From assembly GCF_000384155.1 (NCBI RefSeq), contig NZ_KB913031.1, positions 558,001 to 622,000 on the forward strand: a DNA stretch of 64,000 nt, written 5' to 3'. Below, piece after piece: positions 30,664 through 39,692 of the stretch (positions are counted from its first letter, which is position 1; each line of letters opens with the position of its first letter). The position numbers and the translations under genes were made by a program. Under the pieces are notes generated by a model, which saw only the letters and a list, made by a program, of their open reading frames with translations, ran no database searches and was not told the DNA's origin. Origin of the DNA: Methylophilus sp. 42. GTDB lineage: Bacteria > Pseudomonadota > Gammaproteobacteria > Burkholderiales > Methylophilaceae.

Positions 30664-31977
30664 TTGGCACAGGATAATATCTTAAGTTCCGTAAGCAAAC
30701 TTGGCGAATTAAAAAGCCGTTTGTGGTTCTTGTTGGGCGCATTGGTGGTTTACCGCTTAGGTGCGCATATTCCAGTGCCAGGCATTGATCCAACTGTGTT
30801 AAAGCAGTTGTTTGATACGCAGAAAGATGGCATTTTGGGCATGTTTAACATGTTCTCCGGTGGTGCGTTGTCACGCTTCACCGTGTTTGCCCTCGGCATC
30901 ATGCCTTACATTTCTGCCTCAATTATCATGCAGTTGCTGACAGTGGTTTCACCACAGCTGGAGCAGCTGAAAAAAGAAGGCGAAGCTGGTCGTCGTCAAA
31001 TTACCAAATACACCCGCTACGGCACGGTGTTATTGGCTACCTTTCAAGCCTTAGGCATTGCCATCGCATTGGAAGGTCAGGCTGGTTTGGTATTAGACCC
31101 AGGCTTTGCATTCCGTATTACTGCCGTGACCACGTTGGTTGCTGGCACGATGTTTTTGATGTGGTTGGGTGAGCAGATTACCGAGCGTGGTATCGGTAAT
31201 GGCATCTCAATCATTATTTTTGCCGGTATCGTTGCGGGCTTGCCGCATGCGATTGGCAGTACTTTAGATCTGGCAAAAACCGGTGCATTCTCCATTCCCT
31301 TGGTAATGTTCCTGTTTGTCGCAGTGCTTCTGGTAACCGCGCTGGTTGTGTTCGTAGAACGTGGCCAACGCAAGATTACAGTGAATTATGCCAAGCGCCA
31401 GGTTGGTAACCGTATTTATGGTGGTCAGTCTACGCACTTGCCACTGAAGCTGAATATGTCAGGTGTGATTCCACCGATTTTCGCTTCAAGTATTATTTTG
31501 TTCCCAGCCACATTAGCTGGCTGGTTTGGTAGCAGTGAACATATGTACTGGTTGAAGGATGTGAGTGCGAAACTCTCTCCAGGCCAACCTTTGTACATCT
31601 TGTTGTTTGCTGCCGCAATTTTGTTTTTTGCTTTCTTCTACACGGCATTGGTCTTCAATCCGAAAGAAACGGCAGATAACCTGAAGAAAAGTGGCGCGTT
31701 TGTACCAGGCATCCGTCCTGGTGATCAAACGGCAAAATATATTGATCGCATCATGGGTCGTTTGACATTGATTGGTGCGCTCTACATTACGCTGGTTTGT
31801 TTGTTGCCAGAGTTTTTGGTGTTGAAGTTTAATACCCCGTTCTATTTTGGTGGTACTTCATTGTTGATTATCGTTGTCGTAACGATGGACTTTATGACGC
31901 AGGTGCAATCACACCTGATGTCGCAACAGTATGAGGGATTGCTGAAAAAAGCCAATTTTAAAGGTTCGGGCAAGTAG
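30664..31977 (+). CDS. secY: Preprotein translocase subunit SecY
   Basis: 437 residues, ten membrane helices. Central channel of SecYEG. The plug region follows the first helix ([12 protein letters not shown]); loop motifs include [20 protein letters not shown] and the C-terminal region [13 protein letters not shown]. The start is TTG 30664, giving [20 protein letters not shown]; no ATG fits the conserved N terminus. Two bases before infA. Confidence 0.96.
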   Translation: MAQDNILSSVSKLGELKSRLWFLLGALVVYRLGAHIPVPGIDPTVLKQLFDTQKDGILGMFNMFSGGALSRFTVFALGIMPYISASIIMQLLTVVSPQLEQLKKEGEAGRRQITKYTRYGTVLLATFQALGIAIALEGQAGLVLDPGFAFRITAVTTLVAGTMFLMWLGEQITERGIGNGISIIIFAGIVAGLPHAIGSTLDLAKTGAFSIPLVMFLFVAVLLVTALVVFVERGQRKITVNYAKRQVGNRIYGGQSTHLPLKLNMSGVIPPIFASSIILFPATLAGWFGSSEHMYWLKDVSAKLSPGQPLYILLFAAAILFFAFFYTALVFNPKETADNLKKSGAFVPGIRPGDQTAKYIDRIMGRLTLIGALYITLVCLLPEFLVLKFNTPFYFGGTSLLIIVVVTMDFMTQVQSHLMSQQYEGLLKKANFKGSGK

Positions 31978-31979
31978 CA

Positions 31980-32198
31980 ATGGCACGAGAGGATCGCATT
32001 GAGATGCAAGGCGAGATTCTGGAAAATTTGCCGAATGCAACTTTTAAAGTGAAACTTGAAAACGGTCATACAGTGCTTGGTTACATTTCAGGCAAAATGC
32101 GCATGCACTACATACGCATTTTACCTGGTGACAAAGTCACGGTAGAAATGACCCCATATGATTTAACCCGTGCGCGAATTACATTCCGCGCAAAGTAA
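31980..32198 (+). CDS. infA: Translation initiation factor IF-1
   Basis: 72 residues, one OB fold (S1 type). Starts [19 protein letters not shown]; conserved [20 protein letters not shown]. Occupies the ribosomal A site in initiation. Located in the secY-rpmJ interval as in many betaproteobacteria. Confidence 0.97.
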   Translation: MAREDRIEMQGEILENLPNATFKVKLENGHTVLGYISGKMRMHYIRILPGDKVTVEMTPYDLTRARITFRAK

Positions 32199-32222
32199 GT
32201 GAATTAAATAAAGGAAAGTAAG

Positions 32223-32336
32223 ATGAGAGTTCGCGCATCAGTTAAAACATTATGCCGTAACTGTAAAGTAGTTAGACGTCGCGGCGTTGTTCGTATTATT
32301 TGTACTGACCCACGTCATAAACAACGTCAAGGTTAA
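32223..32336 (+). CDS. rpmJ: 50S ribosomal protein L36, zinc-binding form
   Basis: 37 residues, full length. C11, C14, C27 and H32 form the zinc ribbon ([12 protein letters not shown] and [13 protein letters not shown]). GGAAAG ribosome binding site lies 8 nt upstream. Small gene easily missed by length cut-offs. Confidence 0.96.
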   Translation: MRVRASVKTLCRNCKVVRRRGVVRIICTDPRHKQRQG

Positions 32337-32351
32337 TGGTAAAACATTTGC

Positions 32352-32380
32352 TTGTGAGAGCATTGATTGGCTGATATAAT
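32352..32380 (+). promoter_or_regulatory. Promoter of the rpsM-rpoA-rplQ (alpha) group
   Basis: TTGTGA (32352-32357), 17-bp spacer, TATAAT (32375-32380), in the 109-nt gap between rpmJ and rpsM. Together with the other junctions this gives each ribosomal protein group its own promoter. Confidence 0.78.
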
Positions 32381-32445
32381 ATGCGGCTTTTCTTTTCTAC
32401 GCACAAGTTTGATCGTGAAAAACGATTGATTATTGGAGTTTAAGT

Positions 32446-32808
32446 ATGGCTCGTATTGCCGGGGTAAATATCCCAAACCACAAACATGCAGAAATTGCTT
32501 TGACCTCTATTTACGGTATTGGTCGCGATACTGCGCAGAAAATCTGTGCTGCGGCTGGTGTACTGACAACAGCAAAGGTCAAAGACCTGAGCGACTCAGA
32601 AGTTGAAAAATTGCGTGACGAAGTGGCTAAATACACTGTAGAAGGTGATTTACGTCGTGAAGTAACCATGAACATCAAGCGTTTGATGGACCTGGGTTGC
32701 TACCGTGGTATTCGCCATCGTCGTGGCTTGCCAGTGCGCGGTCAGCGTACCAAAACCAATGCGCGTACTCGCAAAGGTCCGGTTAAAGCCATCAAGCAAT
32801 CTAAATAA
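32446..32808 (+). CDS. rpsM: 30S ribosomal protein S13
   Basis: 120 residues. Head protein forming bridge B1 and touching P-site tRNA. Starts [20 protein letters not shown]; helix-turn-helix ([18 protein letters not shown]) and C-terminal basic tail [17 protein letters not shown]. Confidence 0.98.
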   Translation: MARIAGVNIPNHKHAEIALTSIYGIGRDTAQKICAAAGVLTTAKVKDLSDSEVEKLRDEVAKYTVEGDLRREVTMNIKRLMDLGCYRGIRHRRGLPVRGQRTKTNARTRKGPVKAIKQSK

Positions 32809-32848
32809 TCTTTTATTGAACATCAGTAGATATTAAGGACAGTACAAC

Positions 32849-33238
32849 ATGGCAAAAGCTAATGTACGCGTTAGAAAAAAAGTTAAAAAGAATATTGCCG
32901 AGGGTATCGCTCACGTGCACGCTTCTTTTAACAACACGATTATTACGATTACCGATCGTCAAGGCAATGCGTTGTCATGGGCTACTTCCGGTGGTCAAGG
33001 TTTTAAAGGTTCACGTAAAAGTACTCCATTTGCTGCACAGGTAGCTTCTGAGGTGGCTGGTAAAGCTGCTCAAGAGTCTGGTGTAAAAAATCTGGAAGTG
33101 CGTATCAAGGGTCCAGGTCCAGGTCGTGAATCCGCTGTGCGTGCGTTGAATGCTGCCGGTTTTAAAATCACCAGCATTACTGATGTGACACCGGTGCCGC
33201 ATAACGGCTGCCGTCCACCGAAAAAACGCAGAATTTAA
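32849..33238 (+). CDS. rpsK: 30S ribosomal protein S11
   Basis: 129 residues. Platform protein at the E site. Conserved [20 protein letters not shown] and C-terminal [18 protein letters not shown]. Confidence 0.98.
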   Translation: MAKANVRVRKKVKKNIAEGIAHVHASFNNTIITITDRQGNALSWATSGGQGFKGSRKSTPFAAQVASEVAGKAAQESGVKNLEVRIKGPGPGRESAVRALNAAGFKITSITDVTPVPHNGCRPPKKRRI

Positions 33239-33285
33239 TTCATTTCGCTTCGATAAATTAGCGAATCGATTACTGGAGAACTATT

Positions 33286-33915
33286 TTGGCTAGAAATTTA
33301 GACCCTAAATGCCGTCAATGCCGTCGTGAAGGTGAAAAACTGTTTCTGAAAGCAGAAAAATGCTTTACAGACAAATGCGCAATTGAAAAGCGCAACTTCG
33401 CACCAGGTCAGCATGGTCAGCGCCGCAACTCACGTCTGTCTGACTACGGCGTGCAATTGCGCGAGAAGCAAAAAGTACGTCGTATTTACGGCGTGTTGGA
33501 AGGTCAGTTCCGTACTTATTACGCTGAAGCTGATCGTCAAAAAGGCATTACTGGTGAGAACCTGTTGCAATTGCTGGAGTCCCGTCTGGACAACGTAGCA
33601 TACCGCATGGGTCTGGCTGGTTCACGTTCTGAAGCACGTCAAGTAGTGCGTCATAACAGCATTTTGGTTAACGGCAAACGCGTAAACATCCCTTCATATC
33701 AAGTGAAGGCTGGTGACGTAGTGACTGTGGCTGATAAATCAAAAACACAATTGCGTATTAAAGCTGCGGTTGAAGCGGCTGAACAACGTGGTTTCCCTGA
33801 GTGGTTGGAAGTCGACGTCAAAGCATTGTCTGGTAAGTTCAAGGCTAAACCTCAGCGTGATGAGTTGCCTGCTACCATCAATGAATCATTGATCGTTGAA
33901 TTGTATTCTAAGTAA
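33286..33915 (+). CDS. rpsD: 30S ribosomal protein S4
   Basis: 209 residues, TTG start at 33286 after GGAG. Primary 16S rRNA binder; in E. coli it represses the alpha operon. The N terminus has the cysteines of the zinc-type S4 (PKCRQC and AEKCFTDKC); the S4 RNA-binding domain ([20 protein letters not shown]) follows. Confidence 0.97.
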   Translation: MARNLDPKCRQCRREGEKLFLKAEKCFTDKCAIEKRNFAPGQHGQRRNSRLSDYGVQLREKQKVRRIYGVLEGQFRTYYAEADRQKGITGENLLQLLESRLDNVAYRMGLAGSRSEARQVVRHNSILVNGKRVNIPSYQVKAGDVVTVADKSKTQLRIKAAVEAAEQRGFPEWLEVDVKALSGKFKAKPQRDELPATINESLIVELYSK

Positions 33916-33971
33916 TCGCTTAGCTTAGGCTAAGGATTACTTGTTACTACCCAATTACTTCAAGGAGTTGT

Positions 33972-34958
33972 ATGCAAAATAACCCTACAGATTATTTGAA
34001 GCCACGTGTTGTGGACGTTGAAGTGATTACTCCACTGCGTGCACGTGTGACTTTAGAGCCAATGGAACGTGGCTTTGGCTATACCTTGGGTAATGCGTTG
34101 AGAAGAGTATTGCTTTCTTCCATCCCTGGTTTTGCCATTACTGAAGTAAAAATCGACGGTGTTGTACATGAGTACTCCACTATTGAAGGTGTGCAGGAAG
34201 ACGTTGTTGACATCTTGCTGAACCTGAAAGGTGTTGCCTTAAAACTGCACAACAAAACCGAAACCATTTTGGTATTGAACAAAACTGGTGAAGGTATTGT
34301 GACAGCTGGTGATTTTGAAGTTGGTCATGATGCTGAGATCGTTAACCCGAACCACATCCTGGCAAACATCACCAAAGGTGGTAAGTTGAACTTGGAAGTG
34401 AAAGTTGAAATGGGCCGTGGTTATCAGCCTGTTCCAGCCCGTCAAAAAGCCAATGATGAAGATCGCGTATTAGGCTTTATGATGGTGGATGCTTCTTTCA
34501 GCCCGATCAACAAAGTGAGCTACCATGTTGAGAGCGCACGTGTTGAGCAGCGTACTGACCTCGACAAGCTGATTATGGATGTTGAGACTAACGGCATTAT
34601 CGAGCCTGAGCAGGCAATTCGTGATGCTGCGCGTATCCTGATTGGTCAGTTGTCCGTGTTTGCAAATCTGGAAGGTGCTTCTGCTGATGTTGAAGTGAAA
34701 GCTGCACCTCAGGTAGATCCAATCCTGTTGCGTCCGGTTGATGACCTGGAGCTGACAGTACGTTCTGCCAACTGCCTCAAAGCAGAAAATATTTTCTACA
34801 TTGGTGATTTGATTCAGCGTACAGAAAACGAATTGCTGAAAGCGCCTAACCTGGGTAGAAAATCATTGAACGAAATTAAAGACGTGTTGGCCTCTAAAGG
34901 CCTGACACTGGGAATGAAGCTGGAAAACTGGCCACCTGTTGGTCTGGAAAAAGCTTAA
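33972..34958 (+). CDS. rpoA: RNA polymerase alpha subunit
   Basis: 328 residues. N-terminal domain (dimerisation and assembly; [20 protein letters not shown]) and C-terminal domain (contacts UP elements and activators; [20 protein letters not shown]), joined by a flexible linker around residues 235-250. Confidence 0.99.
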   Translation: MQNNPTDYLKPRVVDVEVITPLRARVTLEPMERGFGYTLGNALRRVLLSSIPGFAITEVKIDGVVHEYSTIEGVQEDVVDILLNLKGVALKLHNKTETILVLNKTGEGIVTAGDFEVGHDAEIVNPNHILANITKGGKLNLEVKVEMGRGYQPVPARQKANDEDRVLGFMMVDASFSPINKVSYHVESARVEQRTDLDKLIMDVETNGIIEPEQAIRDAARILIGQLSVFANLEGASADVEVKAAPQVDPILLRPVDDLELTVRSANCLKAENIFYIGDLIQRTENELLKAPNLGRKSLNEIKDVLASKGLTLGMKLENWPPVGLEKA

Positions 34959-34991
34959 TTTCTGATCAGATAAATACTTAAGGAAATTACT

Positions 34992-35378
34992 ATGCGTCAC
35001 GGTAATAGCAATCGTAAATTGAACAGAACCAGCAGCCACCGCGCAGCCATGTTCCGCAACATGGTGACCTCTTTGCTGCGTCACGAAGTGATCAAAACAA
35101 CTTTGCCTAAAGCAAAAGAACTGCGTAAATATGCAGAGCCATTGATCACTTTGGGTAAAACACCTACATTGGCAAACCGTCGTCTGGCGTTCAGCCGTCT
35201 GCGTGACCGTGACATCGTAGGTAAGTTGTTCGGTGAACTGGGTCCACGTTACAATGCACGTAATGGCGGTTATCTGCGCATTCTGAAATGTGGTTTCCGT
35301 CAAGGTGACAATGCGCCAATGGCATTCGTTGAATTGGTAGATCGTCCAGAAGTTGCAGAAGCACCAGCAGCAGAATAA
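34992..35378 (+). CDS. rplQ: 50S ribosomal protein L17
   Basis: 128 residues. Near the tunnel exit. Starts [20 protein letters not shown]. Last gene of the supercluster, followed by a strong terminator. Confidence 0.98.
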   Translation: MRHGNSNRKLNRTSSHRAAMFRNMVTSLLRHEVIKTTLPKAKELRKYAEPLITLGKTPTLANRRLAFSRLRDRDIVGKLFGELGPRYNARNGGYLRILKCGFRQGDNAPMAFVELVDRPEVAEAPAAE

Positions 35379-35393
35379 GACAGACGCATCAAT

Positions 35394-35421
35394 AAAAAAG
35401 CCAGCGAAAGCTGGCTTTTTT
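35394..35421. terminator. Bidirectional terminator after rplQ
   Basis: AAAAAAGCCAGC pairs with GCTGGCTTTTTT around a GAAA tetraloop, with A and T runs on both sides. It serves rplQ (plus) and the converging glutaredoxin-like gene (minus). Confidence 0.93.
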
Positions 35422-35438
35422 ATTTTCTAAACTCCCCA

Positions 35439-35681
35439 CTATTCGTTATGCATTAACCAATGGCTAATCATTTCCGTGTTAAAGGGCCAGCACAGCTCAT
35501 TTGTATTGTCGGTTGATGCGAAAAGTAGCACGGGAATGCTAATTTCATAGCGCTGCAGCAATCTTTCGTCATCAATGATGTCTAGGTATTGGTAAGGTAG
35601 ATTGAGCTCCTGCAATAGCTGCTCTGCATCCTCACAAAGGTGGCAGCCTTTGGTGCCCAATAATATCAACTGCTTTTGCAT
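35439..35681 (-). CDS. Glutaredoxin-like thiol-disulfide protein
   Basis: 80 residues from ATG 35681 (a TTG 16 codons upstream is possible). Thioredoxin fold: beta strand QLILLGTKG, active-site CHLC, then helix CEDAEQLLQELNLPYQYLDI and cis-proline strand SIPVLLF. Fits the short glutaredoxin-like family (DUF836/PF05768), whose substrates are mostly unknown. Single gene, convergent with rplQ and divergent from mgtE. Confidence 0.8.
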   Translation of the reverse strand: MQKQLILLGTKGCHLCEDAEQLLQELNLPYQYLDIIDDERLLQRYEISIPVLLFASTDNTNELCWPFNTEMISHWLMHNE

Positions 35682-35759
35682 AAAAACTCTAGGTAGTGTC
35701 ATCAACGCTTTGTACAATGATACCTGCAAAAATAACGCCTGCTCAATATTGGATCATGC

Positions 35760-37217
35760 ATGACAGAAATTCGCGAACAAGATGAGAAAGTGACCGAGGG
35801 TAAGGAAAGCCTGAGCGAGACTTTGCAGCAGGTGATCCACTTGCTGGATAAGCACAAGCTGGTCGAACATGTCGTGCATCGGCAGGATATGCCTAAGCAT
35901 GATCTGGTCGAGAACCTGGTTCATAAGCAAAATCTGAATATTCTGCAGCATAAGCTGGATCAGTTACATCCGGCTGACGTGGCTTATATCCTCGAATCGC
36001 TACCATTAGATGACCGTTTAATGGTGTGGGATCTGGTGAAAGCCGATCGTGATGGCGAAATTCTGCTTGAAGCCTCCGATGCTGTTCGTCAAACCCTCAT
36101 TGCGGACATGGATAGTGATGAGTTGCTGGCAGCTGCCGAGCAACTGGACACTGACGAGCTGGCAGACCTGGCACCTGACTTGCCAAAAGACGTGTTGCAG
36201 GACTTGCTTTACAGTCTGGATACGCAACATCGCGAGCGTTTGCAATCTGCGCTTTCTTATCCTGATGACACGGTTGGTGCCATCATGGACTTCGATATTG
36301 TGACGATTCGTGACGATATCACGCTGGAAGTCGTCTTGCGCTACCTGCGCAGGCTACCGAAGTTTCCAGACCATACGGATAAATTATTCGTCATTAATCG
36401 CGACGACATCCTGCAAGGGGTGTTACCCCTGAAGCGCATTATCTTGAATGATCCGGAGACCCGTGTCGGCGACATTATGTCGACAGATGCCGTGGTGTTC
36501 CATCCCGAGGATATGGCCGATCAGGCAGCGATGGCGTTTGAGCGTTATGACTTGGTGACGGCGCCGGTGGTTGACAATAACCGCAAGCTGGTTGGGCGGA
36601 TTACGGTGGATACGGTGATGGATATTATTCGTGAAGAGGCTGAGTCAGACATGCTGTCTTTGGCCGGTTTGCGCGAAGAAGAAGACTTTTTTGCCTCCAT
36701 CTGGAAGTCTGTGCAAAACCGGTGGGCCTGGCTGGCGATTAACCTGGTGACCGCATTAGTGGCATCGCGTGTGATTGGCTTGTTTGAAGGCAGTATCGAA
36801 AAGATCGTGGCACTGGCTGCGCTGATGCCTATTGTGGCCGGTATTGGCGGCAACTCAGGTAACCAAACCACCACCATGATTGTACGCGGTTTGGCCTTGG
36901 GCCAGATTTCCGGCTATCACATGAAATCATTACTGCAAAAGGAAATGGGTGTTGCACTCATGAATGGCTTGCTATGGGGCGGTGTTCTCGGTCTGATTGC
37001 GTTCTGGTTGTACCACAATGCCGCATTGGGATTAGTGATGATGGCGGCGATGGCCTTGAATTTGTTGTTGGCGGCCATTATCGGCGTCATGATTCCATTG
37101 GTCATGAACAAGATGGGCAGGGACCCGGCAGTCGGCTCCAGTGTGTTGATTACTGCGTTGACCGATAGTGGTGGTTTCATGATTTTCCTCGGCCTGGCCA
37201 CAATCTTTTTGTTATAA
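35760..37217 (+). CDS. mgtE: Magnesium transporter MgtE
   Basis: 485 residues. N-terminal helical superhelix domain (about 30-165), paired CBS domains (about 170-295, with VGDIMSTDAVVFHPEDMADQ), a plug helix, and five membrane helices carrying PIVAGIGGNSGNQTTTMIV and GRDPAVGSSVLITALTDSGG. Magnesium closes the channel via the N and CBS domains in characterised MgtE. The 78-nt upstream gap is too short for an M-box riboswitch. Six bases before an MscS-type gene, so probably one operon. Confidence 0.95.
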   Translation: MTEIREQDEKVTEGKESLSETLQQVIHLLDKHKLVEHVVHRQDMPKHDLVENLVHKQNLNILQHKLDQLHPADVAYILESLPLDDRLMVWDLVKADRDGEILLEASDAVRQTLIADMDSDELLAAAEQLDTDELADLAPDLPKDVLQDLLYSLDTQHRERLQSALSYPDDTVGAIMDFDIVTIRDDITLEVVLRYLRRLPKFPDHTDKLFVINRDDILQGVLPLKRIILNDPETRVGDIMSTDAVVFHPEDMADQAAMAFERYDLVTAPVVDNNRKLVGRITVDTVMDIIREEAESDMLSLAGLREEEDFFASIWKSVQNRWAWLAINLVTALVASRVIGLFEGSIEKIVALAALMPIVAGIGGNSGNQTTTMIVRGLALGQISGYHMKSLLQKEMGVALMNGLLWGGVLGLIAFWLYHNAALGLVMMAAMALNLLLAAIIGVMIPLVMNKMGRDPAVGSSVLITALTDSGGFMIFLGLATIFLL

Positions 37218-37223
37218 AAATCT

Positions 37224-38522
37224 ATGATGGATAACGATATTAATATTCTCTGGAAAGAAATTGTTCAGGACCTGAGCACGGTCTCTGCTTTGTGGCAGTT
37301 GTTTGTATTTGGCGTGATTCTGGCTGTGAGCGGTTTACTCAATTGGCACCTGCGCAAGCAAATTGCAGCCGGCAAAGTAAACACTGTTTATAAAATGTTG
37401 TTGGGCGGGATTGAGCGCCTGTTTTTCCCGTTTGTGGCTTTTTTGTTGCTGGTCATTGCACGCTATTCGCTTGAAGGCTTTATGCATGTCGGTTTGTTGC
37501 GACTTGCGGCGCGCATGCTGCTGGCGATGGTGATTATTCGTAGCCTGATTTATGTCTTGCGCTATGTGTTCTCACCGAGCGCCTGGTTGCATTCGTTTGA
37601 GCGGGTCATCGCATGGGTTGTGTGGGTGGTGGTGGCTTTGCATATCAGCGGCTTCCTGGATCCTGCCTTGCAGATTCTGGAGGATGTGACGTTTAGTGTT
37701 GGCAAGCAGAAGTTAAACCTGTTGCTGCTGATCCAGGGCGGGCTGACCATCGTCATCACCATGCTGGTTGCCTTGTGGTTAAGTCGCATGATAGAACTGC
37801 GGCTGATGGCCTCAGAGAATATCAATAGTAACTGGCGTGTCATTATGGTCAAGCTGGTGCGTATGGTGGCCATTGTCATTGCCTTGCTGATGTCGATGGC
37901 GGCTGTAGGCATGGATGTCACCATGCTGTCTGTGTTTGGCGGTGCGCTTGGTGTAGGGCTTGGCTTTGGTTTGCAGAAGATCGCCAGCAATTATGTGAGT
38001 GGTTTTATTATCCTCATGGATAAGTCGCTGCATATGGGCGATATTGTGACGATTCGCGGTTACTATGGCATCGTCAAAGAGTTGCGGTCGCGTTATATTG
38101 TTTTACGCAAGCTGGATGGAACTGAATTCATCATTCCTAACGAAACGATGATCACAGATGTGGTGATTAATCATACTTCTGCAGCCCATAAAGCGAAGGT
38201 GCCTGTTTTAGTCCAAATCTCTTATGAAAGTGATCTGGATTTGGCCATCAAGCTATTGCAAGAGATTGGTCGGTCGCATGAGCGTACACTAAGGGATGAA
38301 GCTGCTGTGGAGGTGATTATTAAATCATTCGGCCAGAATGGCATTGATTTACAGTTGGCGGTAGGGGTGCTTAATCCCGAGGAGGCGACCGCCAAGCTGC
38401 AGAGTGAGGTTTATTACGAGATTTGGCAGCGCTTTAAAGCGAATAATATTCAGATCCCATACCCACAGCAGGATGTGCGTATTATTTCCGGTCAGGCAGC
38501 TTTAAATCTGGCTTCAGAATAA
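37224..38522 (+). CDS. MscS-family mechanosensitive ion channel
   Basis: 432 residues. About six N-terminal membrane helices, then the conserved pore helix (GGALGVGLGFGLQKIASNYV), the beta domain (LHMGDIVTIRGYYGIVKELR, IIPNETMITDVVINH) and the C-terminal alpha-beta domain. Opens under membrane tension or osmotic downshock in known members; with extra helices it is closer to the larger YbdG/YnaI-like types than to minimal MscS. Tightly linked to mgtE, and ends at a bidirectional terminator. Confidence 0.92.
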   Translation: MMDNDINILWKEIVQDLSTVSALWQLFVFGVILAVSGLLNWHLRKQIAAGKVNTVYKMLLGGIERLFFPFVAFLLLVIARYSLEGFMHVGLLRLAARMLLAMVIIRSLIYVLRYVFSPSAWLHSFERVIAWVVWVVVALHISGFLDPALQILEDVTFSVGKQKLNLLLLIQGGLTIVITMLVALWLSRMIELRLMASENINSNWRVIMVKLVRMVAIVIALLMSMAAVGMDVTMLSVFGGALGVGLGFGLQKIASNYVSGFIILMDKSLHMGDIVTIRGYYGIVKELRSRYIVLRKLDGTEFIIPNETMITDVVINHTSAAHKAKVPVLVQISYESDLDLAIKLLQEIGRSHERTLRDEAAVEVIIKSFGQNGIDLQLAVGVLNPEEATAKLQSEVYYEIWQRFKANNIQIPYPQQDVRIISGQAALNLASE

Positions 38523-38546
38523 TGGGAAGGTTGGTATAGCGACCAA

Positions 38547-38580
38547 AATAAAAAAGCCTGCGATTGCAGGCTTTTTTATT
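38547..38580. terminator. Bidirectional terminator between mscS-type gene and rpmG
   Basis: The stem AATAAAAAAGCCTGC with GCAGGCTTTTTTATT is perfect over 15 bp around a GATT loop. Works on both strands for the converging genes. Confidence 0.93.
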
Positions 38581-38597
38581 AATGCTGGAAACTGAAA

Positions 38598-38753
38598 TTA
38601 TTTCAATTTAGTTTCTTTGTACAGCACATGCTTACGAGCTACTGGGTCAAATTTCTTGATCTCCATTTTCTCTGGCATAGTACGTTTGTTTTTTGTGGTG
38701 GTATAGAAATGACCTGTACCAGCACTGGATTCCAATTTGATTTTTTCACGCAT
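38598..38753 (-). CDS. rpmG: 50S ribosomal protein L33, zinc-free form
   Basis: 51 residues: starts [20 protein letters not shown] and ends [10 protein letters not shown]. No cysteine pairs, so the zinc-independent type, in contrast to the zinc-type L36 at 32223. Second gene of the rpmB-rpmG unit, 32 nt after rpmB. Confidence 0.96.
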   Translation of the reverse strand: MREKIKLESSAGTGHFYTTTKNKRTMPEKMEIKKFDPVARKHVLYKETKLK

Positions 38754-38785
38754 GATAATATCCTTTGCTGACTAAATGTCGCGAG

Positions 38786-39022
38786 TTAGATTTTTTCGCC
38801 AGCAGCACGCAAATCAGCCAACACAGCGTCGATACCATTTTTGTCGATCGTACGCAAAGCAGCGTTGGTAATGCGCAGGCTTACCCAGCGGTTTTCGCTC
38901 TCAACCCAAAACTTACGGTTTTGCAAGTTAGGCAAGAAACGACGTCTTGTTTTGTTTTGTGCGTGAGAAACATTGTTGCCCACCATTGGTTTTTTACCGG
39001 TTACCTGACATACACGTGCCAT
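38786..39022 (-). CDS. rpmB: 50S ribosomal protein L28
   Basis: 78 residues from ATG 39022, giving [20 protein letters not shown]. The open frame extends four codons upstream across the GGAG site and is not used. Conserved [20 protein letters not shown]. Own promoter at 39063-39092. Confidence 0.96.
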   Translation of the reverse strand: MARVCQVTGKKPMVGNNVSHAQNKTRRRFLPNLQNRKFWVESENRWVSLRITNAALRTIDKNGIDAVLADLRAAGEKI

Positions 39023-39062
39023 GGTTGTCTCCAAATACTTTTATCTTTTCAGAAAGAGCGAG

Positions 39063-39092
39063 ATTATAGATTGAATCGTATGCACAAATCAA
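39063..39092 (-). promoter_or_regulatory. Promoter of rpmB-rpmG
   Basis: On the minus strand TTGATT (39087-39092), 18-bp spacer, TATAAT (39063-39068), about 40 nt before the rpmB ATG. Confidence 0.75.
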
Positions 39093-39118
39093 GCGCTTAT
39101 TGTAATTTTTCTCATAAT

Positions 39119-39571
39119 TTAGTGCTTGCCCGTGCTGCCAAAGCCACCTTCACCCCGTTCGCTGCTGGTGAATTCATCCACGATATGAAAATCTGCCTGC
39201 ACAACAGGCACGATCACCATCTGCGCTACCCGTTCCATCGGGTTCAGGATAAATGGCTCTTTACTGCGGTTCCAGCAAGAAACCAGTAATTGTCCCTGAT
39301 AGTCCGAATCAATCAACCCAACCAGATTGCCAAGCACAATGCCATGTTTATGGCCTAAACCTGAGCGCGGCAAGATCATGGCGGCATAATAAGCATTGTC
39401 GATATGAATCGCCATGCCTGTCGGAATCATGATGGTCTCGCCCGGCTGTATGGTTTGCGTATGCTCAATACAGGCACGTAAATCCAAGCCGGCTGAGCCA
39501 GGCGTTGCGTAGTTAGGCATCATGTGATGCAGGCGGGGGTCAAGAATCTTGAGATCTACGGTAATCGACAT
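39119..39571 (-). CDS. dut: dUTP diphosphatase
   Basis: 150 residues from ATG 39571. Trimeric enzyme that hydrolyses dUTP to dUMP and pyrophosphate, keeping uracil out of DNA and feeding dTMP synthesis. All five motifs are visible: [46 protein letters not shown] and [12 protein letters not shown]. Usually next to coaBC; here a TonB receptor gene lies between. Confidence 0.96.
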   Translation of the reverse strand: MSITVDLKILDPRLHHMMPNYATPGSAGLDLRACIEHTQTIQPGETIMIPTGMAIHIDNAYYAAMILPRSGLGHKHGIVLGNLVGLIDSDYQGQLLVSCWNRSKEPFILNPMERVAQMVIVPVVQADFHIVDEFTSSERGEGGFGSTGKH

Positions 39572-39648
39572 GCTGCATACTCCAGAAAAAGATTGCGCTA
39601 TTAAACACGAAATGTGACCGAAAATCACTACGCGCGATAAGCAGCCAT

Positions 39649-39682
39649 AATAAAAAAGCCAGCGGAGGCTGGCTTTTTTATT
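39649..39682. terminator. Terminator between the TonB receptor gene and dut
   Basis: AATAAAAAAGCCAGC pairs with GCTGGCTTTTTTATT around GGAG. Almost the same stem as the rplQ terminator. On the minus strand it ends the receptor gene. Confidence 0.9.
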
Positions 39683-39692
39683 AATGCAAAGA

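Noticed and set aside
35682-35759. M-box magnesium riboswitch before mgtE
   Set aside because: Only 78 nt are available and no matching conserved structure was seen.
38765-39289. 174-codon plus-strand open frame across rpmB and dut
   Set aside because: Crosses two real genes on the other strand and their promoter; no recognisable protein features.
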